From assembly GCF_031143425.1 (NCBI RefSeq), contig NC_090449.1, positions 780,960,684 to 781,024,683 of the forward strand: 64,000 bases of DNA. The letters run 5' to 3'. The notes under the pieces were generated by a model. That model searched no databases. It was not told where the DNA came from and was given only the letters and a program-made list of their open reading frames with translations. The stretch comes from Pleurodeles waltl. Its lineage: Eukaryota > Chordata > Amphibia > Caudata > Salamandridae. This document shows, piece after piece, positions 34,745 through 47,500 of this stretch (position 1 is the first letter of the stretch; each line of letters starts with the position of its first letter). The position numbers and the translations under genes are program-made.

Positions 34745-36365
34745 ATTGTCTATGGCAAAACAAACTGGTTTTATAAGGCAGGCACCTGTGTTTTTGGTCC
34801 TGGATTCGGCGGCCATATAGAGAAACACACTAAACCCAAACATTTCTGGAAACTAGACATTCGGGGGAGTCCACAGAGGTGTGACTTGTGTGGATTCCCC
34901 AAAGTTTTCTTACCCAGAATACCCTGCAAAGCTGAAATGTTGAGAAAAAACTCTATTTTTCTTGCATTTCTGTCACACAAACTACAGGAATATGCTGGGA
35001 TCCACAACATTCCTACCACCCAGTGACTCCTCACCTGTCCTGATAAAAACACTACCCCACTTGAGTGCCTACACCTAGTGCCTGTGTCAGGAATGGATCA
35101 CCCCAGGGTCAACAGCTGCCTCACGTAAGGACCAACATTGACCGTTGTGTGATCTATTCCTGTCGCAGGCACCAGGCCTAACCACACAAGTGAGGTATCA
35201 TATTTATCGGGAGACTTGGGGGAACGCTGGGTGGAAGGAAATTTGTGGCTCCCCTCAGATTCCAGAACTTTCTGTCACCGAAATGTGTGGAAAACGTGGT
35301 ATTTTAGCCACATTTTGAGGTTTGCAAAGGATTCTGGGTAACAGAACCTGGTCCGAGCCCCACAAGTCACCTCATCTTGGATTCCCCTGGGTTTCTAGTT
35401 TACAAAAATGTGCTTGTTTGCTAGGTTTCCCCAGGTGCCGGCTGAGCTAGAGGCCAAAATCCACAGGTAGGCACTGTTTTCTATGAAAAAATGTGATGTG
35501 TCCACGTTCTGTTTTGGGGCATTTCCTGTCTCGGGCGCTAGGCCTACCCACACAAGTGAGGTATCATTTTTATCGGGAGACTTGGGGGAACGCCGGGTGG
35601 AAAGAAATTTGTGGCTCCTCTCAGATTCCAGAACTTTCTGTCACCGAAATCTGAGGAAAACTTGTTTTTTAGCCACTTTTTGAGGTTTGCAAAGGATTCT
35701 GGGTAACAGAACCTGGTCCGAGCCCCGCGAGTCACCCCTCCTTGGATTGCCCTAGGTCTCTAGTTTTCAGAAATGCACAGGTTTGGTAGGTTTCCCTAGG
35801 TGCCGGCTGAGCTACAGGCCAAAATCTACAGGTAGGCACTTCTCAAAAAACACCTCTGTTTTCTTCCAAAAATGTTGATGTGTCCACGTTGCGCTTTGGG
35901 GCGTTTCCTGTCGCGGGCGCTAGGCCTACCCACACAAGTGAGGTATCATTTTTATCGGGAGACTTGGGGGAACGCCGGGTGGAAGGAAATTTGTGGCTCC
36001 TCTCAGATTCCAGAACTTTCTGTCACCGAAATGTGAGGAAAACTTGTTTTTTTAGCCACTTTTTGAGGTTTGCAAAGGATTCTGGGTAACAGAACCTGGT
36101 CCGAGCCCCGCAAGTCACCCCTCCTTGGATTCCCCTAGGTCTCTAGTTTTCAGAAATGCACAGGTTTGGTAGGTTTCCCTATGTGCCGGCTGAGCTAGAG
36201 GCCAAAATCTACAGGTAGGCACTTTGGAAAAAACAGCTGTGTTTTCTATACAAAAAATAGGATGTGTCCATGTTGTGTTTTGGGGCATTTCCTGTCGCGG
36301 GCACTAGGCCTACCCACACAAGTGAGGTATCATTTTTATCGGGAGACTTGGGGGAACACAGAATA
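34745..36365. repeat. Array of 366-384-bp units with one inverted unit (copy 2)
   Basis: Direct units are marked by gggagacttgggg at about 35211, 35577, 35959 and 36343. The segment 34760-35100 carries the same blocks in reverse complement (ttacccagaataccctgcaa, ctgataaaaacactaccccac). As in copy 1, the array opens with an inverted unit facing the direct ones. Units 35450-36340 are the most alike, suggesting recent local expansion. Confidence 0.85.
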
Positions 36366-37426
36366 GCAAAACAAGTGTTATTGCCCCTTATCTTTCTCTA
36401 CATTTTTTCCTTCCAAATATAAGAGAGTGTGTAAAAAAGACGTCTATTTGAGAAATGCCCTGCAATTCACATGCTAGTATGGGCACCTCGGAATTCAGCG
36501 ATGTGCAAATAACCACTGCTCCTCAAAACCTTATCTTGATCTCATTTTGGAAATGCAAAGGTTTTCTTGATACCTCTTTTTCACTCTTCATATTTCAGCA
36601 AATGAATTGCTGTATACCCAGTATAGAATGAAAACCAACTGCAGGGTGCAGCTTATTTATTGGCTCTGGGTACCTAGGGTTCTTGATGAACCTACAAGCC
36701 CTTTATATCCCCGCAACCAGAAGAGTCCAGCAGACAAAACGGTATATTGCTTTCAGAAATCTGACATCGCAGGAAAAAGTTACAGAGTAAAACATAAAGA
36801 AAAATGGCTGTTTTCAGCTCAATTTCAATATTTTTTTATTTCAGCTGTTATTTTCTGTAGGAAAACCTTGTAGGATCTACACAAATGACCCCTTGATGAA
36901 TTCAGAATTTTGTCTAGTTTTCAGAAATGTTTAGCATTCCGGGATCCAGCATTGGTTTCACACCCATTCCTGTCACTAACTGGAAGGAGGCTGAAAGCAC
37001 CAAATATAGTAGAAATGGGGTATGTCCCAGTAAAATGCCAAATTTGTGTTGAAAAATTCGGTTTTATGATTCAAGTCTGCCCGTTCCTGAAAGGTGGGAA
37101 GATAGTGATTTCAGCACCAGAAACCCTTGGTTGATGGCATTTTCAGGGAAAAAACCACAAGCCTTCTTCGGCAGCCCTTTTTTCCCATTTTTTTGGAAAA
37201 AACAAAATTTTCACTGTATTTTGGCTATTTTCTTGGTCTCCTCCAGGGGAAACCACCAACTCTGGGTACCATTAGAATCCCTAGGATGTTGGAAAAAAAG
37301 GACGCAAATTTGGCGTGGTTAGCTTATGTGGACAAAAAGTTATGAAGCCCTAAGCGCGAACTACCCCAAATAGCCAAAAAAGGGCTCAGCACTGGGGGGG
37401 GAAAGGCCCAGCAGCTAAGGGGTTAA

Positions 37427-38619
37427 ACACATGTTACTGTATGTACACATGAGGAAAACCGTACAATCCCTCCCCACATCCACACAAGGTGCCAAACTTT
37501 GTGAGCACAAGACCCATTCTATAATTCCTCACAATCCGTGTAACACAAATTCAGGGTGCATTCCGGTTCCCATAATTAGCAGCAAAATGTAAATACAAGG
37601 TTTACAACAATTCCATGTAGCACTGCGGCTGAGACTGCACCAGTAAGATGTAATACAAGCTGTAAGAACACCTGACAAATTAAACGTGACCAGCAGCACC
37701 TCGGTACTGCCTTCGAATTCACACGCACTTACTCCCGCACATCCAGTTTGCACTGCCCTGTGGTGCCACGGGTATCAGTCAGCAAGTGCACACACTCACT
37801 CGTACGCACTCACTCTCTGCACCTTAATGCGGTGCCCTGATATCCGGATAGTGGATGTCACTGTGTTTGCAAGCACTCTGGGTCCCAGACCATCTATCAC
37901 CCACCAACCAGCTTCAGCAATCCAAACTAAAGATTTCATCAACCTTTCCCTGGTTACCAGGCTGCTCATGGCTAAGTCACACTTCTCAAGGTTCCAGGGT
38001 CAAGGGGTTAGGGAAGAAAAGACAACAGCTGGAAAACAATTAGTAAAGAGACGTTCAGGATCCCCGCAGGAGGTTCACTCAGAGGTCTGCAAAACACGGG
38101 AGGTCATTGGGGCCACTGTTAGACACCGAGGCTCTTAGCCCAGCCAGACAGTTCAATGTTACCAAATGGTACCAATTTCAGCACTTCAGAACGGAGAGGT
38201 GCTGTCGGGGCTTGCTGACTTGAGTCAGCCTCAACACTTTCAGATACACAGTTACTAGGCCTGCATCTCCTGCACCACGAGTGAAGACTAAAGTGACCCC
38301 AGATGCTTACGAGTCCACGTGAAAAGTGCTCTGTGCTATACCTCCGCAAAAATGAGGCACAACATCAGGGGTTTGATGATCTGAGTCATCCTCACTGTAC
38401 GTTCATTCACAAGCCAATTCCCAAGGTGGTACCCTCCTTGGACAGATGCACTAGTCTGGTGTGTGATGACTTGAACCACACCAGACAATCCCAGACTCTC
38501 CCACAAAGGATGTAAATCCTGCACTCCTCTGGATGGCACCACGTCTAGCACGCAACAATTTGGGTTGCACTAGTACATCTTGTCACTCTCTGAACTTGTT
38601 TTCTGTTGAAGCAGATAGG
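37427..38619. other. Unclassified sequence
   Basis: No gene recognised. The 150-codon open frame at 37686-38138 lacks homology or domain features. The segment may be interspersed repeat, since its GC content and short CACTCACTC words differ from the AT-rich sequence after 38620. Confidence 0.35.
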
Positions 38620-40048
38620 TTAATTAGAAATTATTAATGAATGTTTATGTGTTTTGATTAATAAGAAAACTAAACGTAGAGAAATGTATGTGCATGTTTG
38701 AGAATGTGCCCACGGACAGTGACAGCCAAGTTTATACAAACTTGTACTAAATTGATAAAATAAAATGTGTGAAATAATGAAAAAGAGTAATAATAATGTA
38801 GTAGTATGTTATATTAAGATGTATAACCTATGTCTGCATTATACTGTAGAGTTAATTTAGCCAAAGTTGTGGCCTAGTTATCAGGCCTCATACAGAAGCT
38901 GAATTTCTAGCGCACTGCAGAGAAGCAGGTACGTTGAACTGTCCATGAACTGTATATGTTAATAAAATCTGCTTAGCTAGAATTTTCTGCAATGTACTGA
39001 TGAACAGCAGATGAGGGACTAGGATAGCTAATAATTTTGCTGTAAGACAGACTTGATGTACTTTCCCAGGACTTGAACAATAGAAGCACTGACTGGAGAA
39101 GAAGATGCAACATTTTTGATACCTGATGATCCGGATAATGAGGACAACCTACAGTGAACCAATCAATGAACTGAGAACTGAATAATATTAGAATTCATTG
39201 ATTTGAAAAAATTATATTATTGGTTAGGGTAATAACTGGTGATTGACTGACCAATTAGGAATTAGGGGGATGGACTGGAAAACCTTAATAAAAAGTCATG
39301 ACAAAGGGCAAAATTTTCAGATGTGAGGGGTAAATTGCTGATGCCAGAAGATGCGATTTGAGATTCTGTCATTGGGCTCATGCTCTTGAGAGCCTGATGC
39401 GTTTTTGATCGATTGACGACCTGAAGATGAAGACTGACTTTGTTGCTGATCCATTCTGTGGATAGGTAGCTATGACAATGTAACGTTAACTTTTTGTGCC
39501 TTTTCTTTCTAGGTACCAACTACACTGTTTGAATACGTTTTTCTTTTAGCTAGAGGTTTCCTAAATTCGAGTTCTAAATTATTTTCGCATGAAGTCCCAC
39601 ATGCTAATGCTAATGTGGGTTAGGTAAGGTTTCCTTTGGGTGACGCTAACAGTGACAAATGATTGACAAACTGATTGCTGAACTCTGCTTTTAATGTAAA
39701 TTTATTCATCTTTGTTAGATTGCGTATATGTTTTCTCAAGTTCTGATTAAATAATGTTATTGGTGGTCATTAATGAACTAATTCTAAGCTGATTGAATAA
39801 AGTCTGAATTAATCAATAGACTATTATTGTAACAAATAGAGAAATAAAATTGTTAAAACGTATATTGAGTTGTGGTTATTCATGAAATGATTGATTAGTG
39901 TTTTGTGTATTGATTAATGATTTGTACATTGAATTATTGATGGTCATCTATTACTACATAGCTAGGATGCTCCATGCGATCCAAAAGGTTCATTGACCTA
40001 TACGCGTCCCCTTGGAAGTTTACTTACTAAGGACCATACGTGCTAACA
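38620..40048 (+). repeat. Long LTR-like repeat, copy A
   Basis: About 1.4 kb, alignable by eye with 44715-46260. Shared blocks in order include attattaatga, cctca-tg-agaagct, taataaaat-gct (possible polyadenylation signal near 38965), gaagcactgactggag, ctgatgatccggat-atga, ttctttctaggtacc, gtttcctaaatt, and the right end acctatacgcgtccccttgg...gctaaca. The ACA end and the internal AATAAA suggest an LTR, but a TG start and TSD could not be fixed. Confidence 0.55.
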
Positions 40049-43000
40049 TTTCCATACTTCTCTGGCATGAGGCACACTGCCTAGTTTTACTGACAGACTT
40101 AAGCCCACCAGAATCCCCGGTCACACACTTTGACGCAAGTTCAGCTGTGCTATATGAGGCCGAGTTCAGCAGAACTCAGGTTGCCCCCCACCACCTAGGG
40201 TCGCAAAAAATGAACCGGGCACTGCACACAATGAGCATGAGGAAGAAGCTCACACAAGAGAAATGCGACACACTTGAAAATAGGTTGCCCTGCATCGGGT
40301 GATCCTTCTCACACCAACAAGACATTTTAGTGTGCAGTGGTCCCCACGATGAAGGGCAACTCACCTGAAGTGTGGGGAGTTCTTAGCAAGCTCCGCACCA
40401 GGCAATTTCCGGTTCCAAGACACAATATTTAGGCCACCCGAACGCCGCTGCTGCCAGGTGAAGTCCAGCATACGATGCAGCAGAGGGCAATGCTCTCCAG
40501 ATATAACTGGTGGTCAACATAAGTCTGTCTCAAGTGGTCTTCAATGTCCCTGAGAACTCCTCTGAGAATAGGGGGCAAGCCAACCTGCACGTAGAGAGTT
40601 ACTCTTCCACATGCTGCACAGCATCAGGCAATCAGACCCAGGCCAGTCTCTAAGCAGGAAGGGGAACACAGATCGCCTCCTCAGACAGTTATCCTCCTGG
40701 GCACAACAGATTCCTCTGGCAGTGTGCCCATGTGGTCCAGCAGCACCAGTCCCGAGTTGCTGTAAGGGTTACCCTGCCTTGCAGACACTGAGCACCCCTA
40801 GTCATACTAAATGGTTCCTTTGAAGTTGGGAGTAGTTAAAAGGGGTCTCCTTTGAACCACAGATGTCTCCCCTAAATTTTCTCCTTGTCCGCCCTGATCT
40901 CTGGAATGTAGATTTTTAGTGGGGCCATGACCTGGCTTCGAGAGGTCAAGTGTTAGAAACCTTTACTCCCTAATCTATGTATCCAGGCCCCAAATGGCAG
41001 GGATCTGTCATTCTGGATGTCTGCTTTTTATAGCGGTCTCCTAGGGGATGCACAGATGTGCTTTTCCCCTGTGACCTGAAGCCTAATTTACAAGACACCA
41101 GAACCATTTCAGAACCTAGAAATACCCATTTCCTAGAAGTGGCATTTCTAAGGCATCAATGACAAAAAACACCTTTACTATCAGAAAGGGTTTGTCATTC
41201 TGATTCCAACAATACTAAATATCATGAGGCTTCTCCCCTGCAATCCACTATTGCAGCCAGACTTAAGACTCTTGACCAAACCAGTAGGCAGTGAAAGGCC
41301 TTTAAGGTTGGTGAGATCTGACTTCAATTATGCTACCTTTTGGGCAGAGCAGCTCTCATAGGTAGTGCGAACATGCATGGATATTTGGCACTCCCTGGGG
41401 CACATATGCCTTAGTGGACACCCATGCCTGCCAGGGCATGTAGGACACTTTTGTTATAGCCACCACAAAGGTGCAAGTATGCCAATAATGGTCTTCTCTA
41501 TCAGGTTCAGTTTGTATCTTGGAACACCTGTCCGCAAATGAGTGCACTATGGCAAGTGATGCCAGTCCAGTACCTATACAGGAAAACCACTTGGGTGCAA
41601 GTATACACACACAGGCAAGTGTTACTTCCAGGTGGATAGAAAGAAGGTGCTGGAACATTTACACTGTTAACAGTGAGAAAGTGCCCAAGGCCAGTATGCC
41701 TGTTACATGGACCAGCAAAAACACCATAGAAAAAAGCTAAAAACCTTTGGGGGACCTCTAGCTCCATGTACCAGCTCTAACATCCCTTGATGAAGCTTTT
41801 TTCTGTATGGTACAGACCACACCTGCTGCGTCTAATACTTACGATTAACAAATTCAAAGTGTCCCTGGCAGACAAATCCTTCTCCATGAAACACCTGGTT
41901 TCTGAAAATTTGTAGAAGGCATAATAAAAGGGCCACAAGAGAATGCAGAAATTCACTATTTTATGGAAACCAGTAATTGCAAACTAATTCCTCAACAGAT
42001 TCAAACTTTGAAACTGACCGAAAATCCTTTCACTCAACCTACAAATAGTCCCTTCTCTGAAACGTTATGGCTTATATTGCACAATTCAGTTGAAACCAAA
42101 ATATCCAGAATTCCAGAAGGGTGATTCCATATAACAGGCAGCCAACTCGCACCACAGGAAGTTGGGAAACAGCCTTTAACACGATGGCCGAAACACACTC
42201 TGCTGTCAGAACGCGGCCATTACAATGAATGCGACTTTACCATGCATTCCTTTTGCCATGCATGTTGTTACAACGTCATGCCTTAGGGAAAGCAGCTTTG
42301 GACTTTAAAGTACAAAACTTTCCCTACTGTAGCGCAGACTGGAGTTGAAATAGTAAATTATACCACTCCAAAATCCAGCTCTTTCCCGAAGACATGTTGT
42401 TGAAATGATATGCGTGGTAAAGGAATGCCTGGTTAAAATGCATTTGCTGTAAAAAAAACAAATGCGGAGTAACAACATGCATTGTAAATGCATGGGTTGT
42501 TCTGACATACAACCCTGGAATCTATGTCTTATCTCAATGCACAGGTACCGTTCTTCATCCTTGAAGTCAGCCTGGAGAACATTTGTAACACACTATCTAG
42601 CATACATCCTATTTTGTGTTCAGGCAACCAATGTCCATCTACCATCATACAGGAATGTTACTAGATGGTAACCACACAGTCTGTAAGCTCAGTGGTCAAA
42701 AAAAGGACTATTTACAAGGGCCTTTTATAATCTGGGATTTCCCTCTTACCTAAAAGGTTATCCCATAATTCTGTAGATTACAAGAATTATACATGAGTTT
42801 CTACTTTCTCATAAAGGTACTAGAAAAGGCTCTTAGTATTCACAAGCAACATGATCTGGAGAAACATAACGAAATGGAACACCGGCAACGTGGTTTCTAC
42901 CCTAACTGAAGCACAGAGAAAGCACTGGTAATTGGACAATTGTTGCAGATCAATGATAAGGGTGTGTTATTAGGCCACCCAGCAGCTTTCAACACCTTCA

Positions 43001-44714
43001 GCCACTCCACCTACTAGCAGCCTCTGACCTCTTTACAAATGTGTCCAATTTTCATAATAAGATGGTTTGCATCTTCTCTCTCTGATTGGCAAGCTTAAGT
43101 TTTGATCAGGAAGTTTCATCTCACACTAAATAGTATTATACGGGGTGTAAGAAATGAACACATTTTTTATGCAGTTCCCCCATTTTGCCTGTCCGATTTT
43201 GCTAGCTTTAGGGCTCTGTGCACATTACCACTGCAAAGCAGTAGTAATGTGCATCAGCTTCCTCCTAAAAACATGGATGTACATGGAAGCGCCACTGTTT
43301 GGGTCTATTACAAATTATTCCAGAAATGCACCAATGGCCTATGAAGTTAAATGCCATATGTTGGCTGCAGTATATTTTTACATCATCCACATATATGAGA
43401 AAAGTATACGTAGTCCGATCACCAGTGTTTTCAGACTGGGCTGTAGTTTAACATGTGGCAAGGAAAATTATTTTACCATGTAGAAAAAGCAAATTTTTGT
43501 AAATTTGTAAGTGTACCCTAAAGTATACCTTGTAAACCCAGAGGGCAGACTGCTAATATATAACAACAGGAAACAATACATTTTGGGATTAGTGTACGTG
43601 CACAGTGAAGTAAAACCCCAAAGTGGTTTCACTGTGTAAGCTTTGCCAAACTTTTCCCTGAATAGGCCTAGATGGTGGAAAACAGATTTTTTTATAACTT
43701 AAGTAGGAAAGCAACTTTGCAAAGATGTGCTTTATGAGGTACACCTGGCCTCAGCCCAATATGCCACTCTTCCCCTCCACAAATGGAATACATATCCTAA
43801 GGTAGGAGAGTTAATGACTCTGGCTCTGAGGACATTAGCCTGCTTCGGAGCCCACAAAGAGCAGATAGGAGTTAAGTTCCAGTCACTGTAAGGAGAGACC
43901 CAGTTTTAATCCAGTCAGATGAGAGGAACACTCATGTGACTAGATGAGTGGCTAAGCAGTTGAAGATAGACCTCCCTGGTGAAGCTGGATTCGGCCATCT
44001 TGGAACAGGAGCTCCTGGGGGATAATTTTACAGTAAGGTAAAAAAAAGAAGTGCTAAACAAGGAGGTGGAGAGACTAACAAAATAAGACTGGGTGGTGGA
44101 CTTTCTCCAGCCAGTGTCTAGTACACAGGATATCCCTGGCCCTCAACCATCCCCTCAGAACATTCCTGCACCTGGAAAAAAACTACCTGAAGAATGTGAC
44201 CTGCTGGAAGACTTTTGCCTCCTTTTGTGAGAAGACTCATTCAAGGAATCATGGACTCCAGAATCCCGGAGACACCCAGAGACTGGAACTGCTCTCTATG
44301 GGTCAAACGGTTTGCCTACTATAGGGATATAAAAATACACCTCACGCCAAAAAAGGCCTGTCATATCACAGAGAACTAAAACCTGTAGGAGACCTGGCTG
44401 GAGAAATATCTGGTGCCCAGAAGCCTGTCTTGAGGAGCCAGGGGCTGGTGGACTGGCAATGAAAATCTTTTCCAGCAGTTTGATAAAAGTAGCGTTTACT
44501 TAAAAGCTGTTAGTACTGCTTAAGTTTAACAAGCACTTCTCTGGGTAATATCTGCTGCTTGTGTCATAGCTACCAGTGACTCCACAGAGATTCCCCAATA
44601 ACTGTTTTAAAGTAAGAAGAGTAGATTTATTACATTTAGAAGAGTCACCCTAGTGCTAAATTAATAATACCATCCCTGACAAAGAGTATCAAAAGGTTCC
44701 TGTTCTAGCGCAGG
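40049..44714. other. Sequence between the two LTR-like repeats, no gene recognised
   Basis: If copies A and B are the LTRs of one element this would be its interior, but no gag or pol motif was seen. A MITE-like inverted pair gcatgttgttac / gtaacaacatgc occurs at about 42258 and 42469. Leader-like purine-rich text lies at 43800-44460. Open frames (for example 43154-43483 and 41356-41658) look fortuitous. Confidence 0.4.
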
Positions 44715-46260
44715 TGTTTTAGTAAAAATATTAATGAGTGCTCATGTATTATGAGAAATAGATTTGTGTAGAAAATGTAATAACGCAGAAAAATAATGCA
44801 CGCATTTGAAAATGTAATCACAATGAGTGGCCCCCAATGTTCATGAAGTACAGTTATTAATGGTTTATTAATATGAAATGCTGAGTATATGTTAGGTTAC
44901 TGTATTAATATGTCATATTAAGTGTTATGCATTATGTATTAGCTTTATTAATTGTAGGCCTTAACTAAACAAAGGTCTTGGCCTGGTTGCACGGCCTCAT
45001 GTCAAGCTGTAGTTCTTAACGTTTAATAAAATGGCTGTTCAGAGAGTTGAACTGTGATTTTCCACTGTACTGTCTAAATGTGCTCGTAGCTAAAAGTCTC
45101 TCATGAGAACCGATTGCTAGAAGATGCTGTTCTTGCTAAATGTAACATTATGAGTGTAATATGTGTAAGACTGACTTTCTAAGGAGGAGAACAATGGCGA
45201 CACTGACTGGAGTATAAACTGCAACAATACTGTTACCTGACGAGCCGGATGATGAAGACATTGCAAGAGAAGCCAATCAGCGACATGTGAACAGAGTACT
45301 AGTAGAAATTTCAGATTTAAAGTTTTAGTTTTATTGGACAAAGTGTGAACATGCAATCCCTTGACCAATAGGGACTTGGGAAGTAGTTTTAGGAAACCTA
45401 ACTTAGCCAGACTGCACCAAGGGGAAGAGAGACATTTGCCCATTTTCTTGCTGGACGAAAGGGCAATTTCTTCTTGTGCGTCTTGATGAGAAGTGCTTGG
45501 CTTAATGCTTAAAGACTTTGCGCTTTATGAACTTTGATGCTGAATACTGATGTCCTGCTGATGAAGACTATCCTAGCTTGCTGATACAAATTGAGGAGAG
45601 GTATATGAATTCTAAATGTGACTTGCAATGAATGTTTGCTTTTCCTTTTCAGGTACTAACCTCACTGTTCTGATAGAGCCATAGTTAGAGGTTTTCCAAA
45701 TTTGTGTTTGATAAATTGTTTTGCATGAAGCCCAAAATGCTGATGATAATCTGGTGTTAATTAAGGATTTGCACTAATGAAAGTCTGCAATAGGGAATAA
45801 CGTTTGATGCTTTTCTTTGCTGAATCTAAATGTATGTGATATCATTTGCGCAATTGTTTTATTATTGATTTGCACTGTAACCTTATAGTGCATAATAGTA
45901 CAAGCTTTGAGTAGACTGCATTTCTTTCTGTACTTTGGACAGCCAGTGTGGTTTCTGTATGTGTATCATTTGATTTTAAGATTATTTACATGACTTTAGC
46001 ATTGTTCATATAGGGATATAAACATTCTAACTTTTACTAAAAGGTGTGGTTATTCATGATTGAAAGGTCATAGTGTGTCAATTACTGACTCCACTGATTA
46101 TTAATGCTTTTGATTATCATTGATGATATTGATTAATGATTGAATATTGATCTGCATGTACTGGAGTTATGGTGGGAACATCTTAACTGCGAGTTAAAAG
46201 ATTAATTGACCTATCCGCGTCCCCTTGTAAGTTCACTTATTTAGGTTAGACCCGCTAACA
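44715..46260 (+). repeat. Long LTR-like repeat, copy B
   Basis: Starts tgttttagtaaaaatattaatg and ends gacctatccgcgtccccttg...gacccgctaaca. It contains taataaaatggctgttcag (AATAAA near 45026) and tttccttttcaggtacta matching copy A. TG...CA ends and a polyadenylation signal fit an LTR of about 1.5 kb. Bases outside (gcagg / cctga) do not form a duplication. Confidence 0.58.
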
Positions 46261-46885
46261 CCTGACACACCCTCACTACTACTATTCAATAGATATATTA
46301 TTCCATTGCATAAACGTCTGTAGAATTGTAAGATCCGTTTTCATATCTATGACATGAGGCAAATCATCAGATTTGGTGTAGAGTAGCACTGACAGATTGT
46401 GAGGGCACAAATAAAAAGCATCTAGCAAAACGCCAGGTTGTATAGTGGCAGCTAGGCCTATGGCTAACATTGGTAATTAAAGTCATATCTCACCAACTTT
46501 AAAGGCCTTTCACTAGCTATTGGTTTGGTCAAGAGAAAGAGTAAAGTGCATACCCCTGCCCATACTATGTTGTTCCAAACTTCTCTCAATTATCCTCATT
46601 TGTTTTTAGCCCAAGCCATCATCTCCTGGAACACTGGAAACTCGTAGCAAAACAATTAATGTCCCCTCTCCAAAGCATGTCAACGAGGGCTTGCAGTGGA
46701 GCTTTTCTGTCTGAAACCATAGCATTGCTGAATTCGCTGCGAGGGCAGCTGTGCTTTAGTGGACAACTATTTCCTTTTAGGATGGCTCTTAAAACTAAGA
46801 TTTATTCAAAGCTGACAGATTTTCCAATTGCTTGCAAACCTAATAAGGATTGACAGTCATGACAGAGGTTTCTGAGCAGCAGCGG
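46261..46885. other. Spacer, no gene recognised
   Basis: Sequence between LTR-like copy B and the end of the Gypsy element. Nothing recognisable; short open frames only. Confidence 0.4.
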
Positions 46886-46919
46886 TGTGGTAGTTTCAAA
46901 TGAGGACAGATGTACAGCA
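46886..46919 (-). repeat. LTR stump fused to the RT
   Basis: The plus-strand segment tgtggtagtttcaaatga... to ...tgtacagca differs from 49910-49943 at one base only. It is the terminal part of the LTR (U5 end, ...CTACCACA on the minus strand), directly joined to RT codons for FQRVLKNV. It probably marks the element's 3' end after a large internal deletion. Confidence 0.75.
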
Positions 46920-47500
46920 CATTTTTTAAGACTCTCTGAAAGACAGAGGCAGTGGATGCCAATCCAAAAGACATCCTTTTGAATTGAGAAGTGCAGAATG
47001 GTGACACAAACGCTGTATAATGTCTTGAGGTTTCATCTAATTCGTCCGGATGGTATGTCGAGGATAAATCAATTTTGCTGAAGATACTTTTTCCAGCAAA
47101 TGTAGATGTGATGTCATCAATACGTGGCAATGGGTGTGAATCCACCCATATCATTTTGTTAAGACTATGCAAGTCAATGCAAACTCTCAACTGTTCATTT
47201 TTTTCCGTGCAATAACTAATGGAGATAACCATAGTGATGACTCTATGGGTTCAATGACCCCCATCTTCTACCATTCGTTTGAGGATCACTTCCATCTCCT
47301 CTCGAACACTAAACAGTACATTTCTCAATTTATGTTTTACTGGTGTGGCACCATTCTGTACTTGGATTTTGTGTTTAAAACCTGTGATACTACGAACGTT
47401 ACCATTGAACACTTTATAAAAAATTTTTTAAAAAAAATCAGTCCAGATATTCCTGGGCTGTTTGTCATCATGAATATCCTGATCATCAGACGTCTCACAT
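46920..47500 (-). pseudogene. Gypsy reverse transcriptase, N-terminal half
   Basis: Minus-strand frame 47232-46840 reads LRVCIDLHSLNKMIWVDSHP, then PRIDDITSTFAGKSIFSKID, then MSFGLASTASVFQRVL. These are the Gypsy RT fingers and palm up to just before the catalytic Asp-Asp box, which is absent. Upstream (about 47340-47290, another frame) the linker HKLRNVLFSVREEMEVIL is visible. A stop and frameshift separate them. Confidence 0.85.

Larger units (their letters stand above)
31996..37426. mobile_element. TTAA-target (piggyBac-like) element, copy 2, with nested insertions
   Basis: 5.4-kb element between TTAA at 31996-31999 and TTAA at 37423-37426. The left end ttaacctcttaaatgccagtgg and right end gcagctaaggggttaa are inverted copies of the family's termini. 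The order inside is: palindrome array (32038-32656), one unit of the GC-rich repeat (32650-32760), poly-G/C and poly-T/A palindromes (32764-32870), L2 fragment with microsatellite (32973-33918), possible transposase relic (34371-34725), 375-bp-unit array (34745-36360), and an AT-rich right part matching copy 1. It contains a block (about 37045-37200) that copy 1 has lost. Confidence 0.77.

Noticed and set aside
37686..38138. 150-codon open frame as a possible gene
   Set aside because: No recognisable domain, no splice sites or promoter noticed, and composition typical of interspersed repeat.
38620..46260. Calling a complete LTR retrotransposon from copies A and B
   Set aside because: No target duplication, no primer-binding site and no gag or pol between them.
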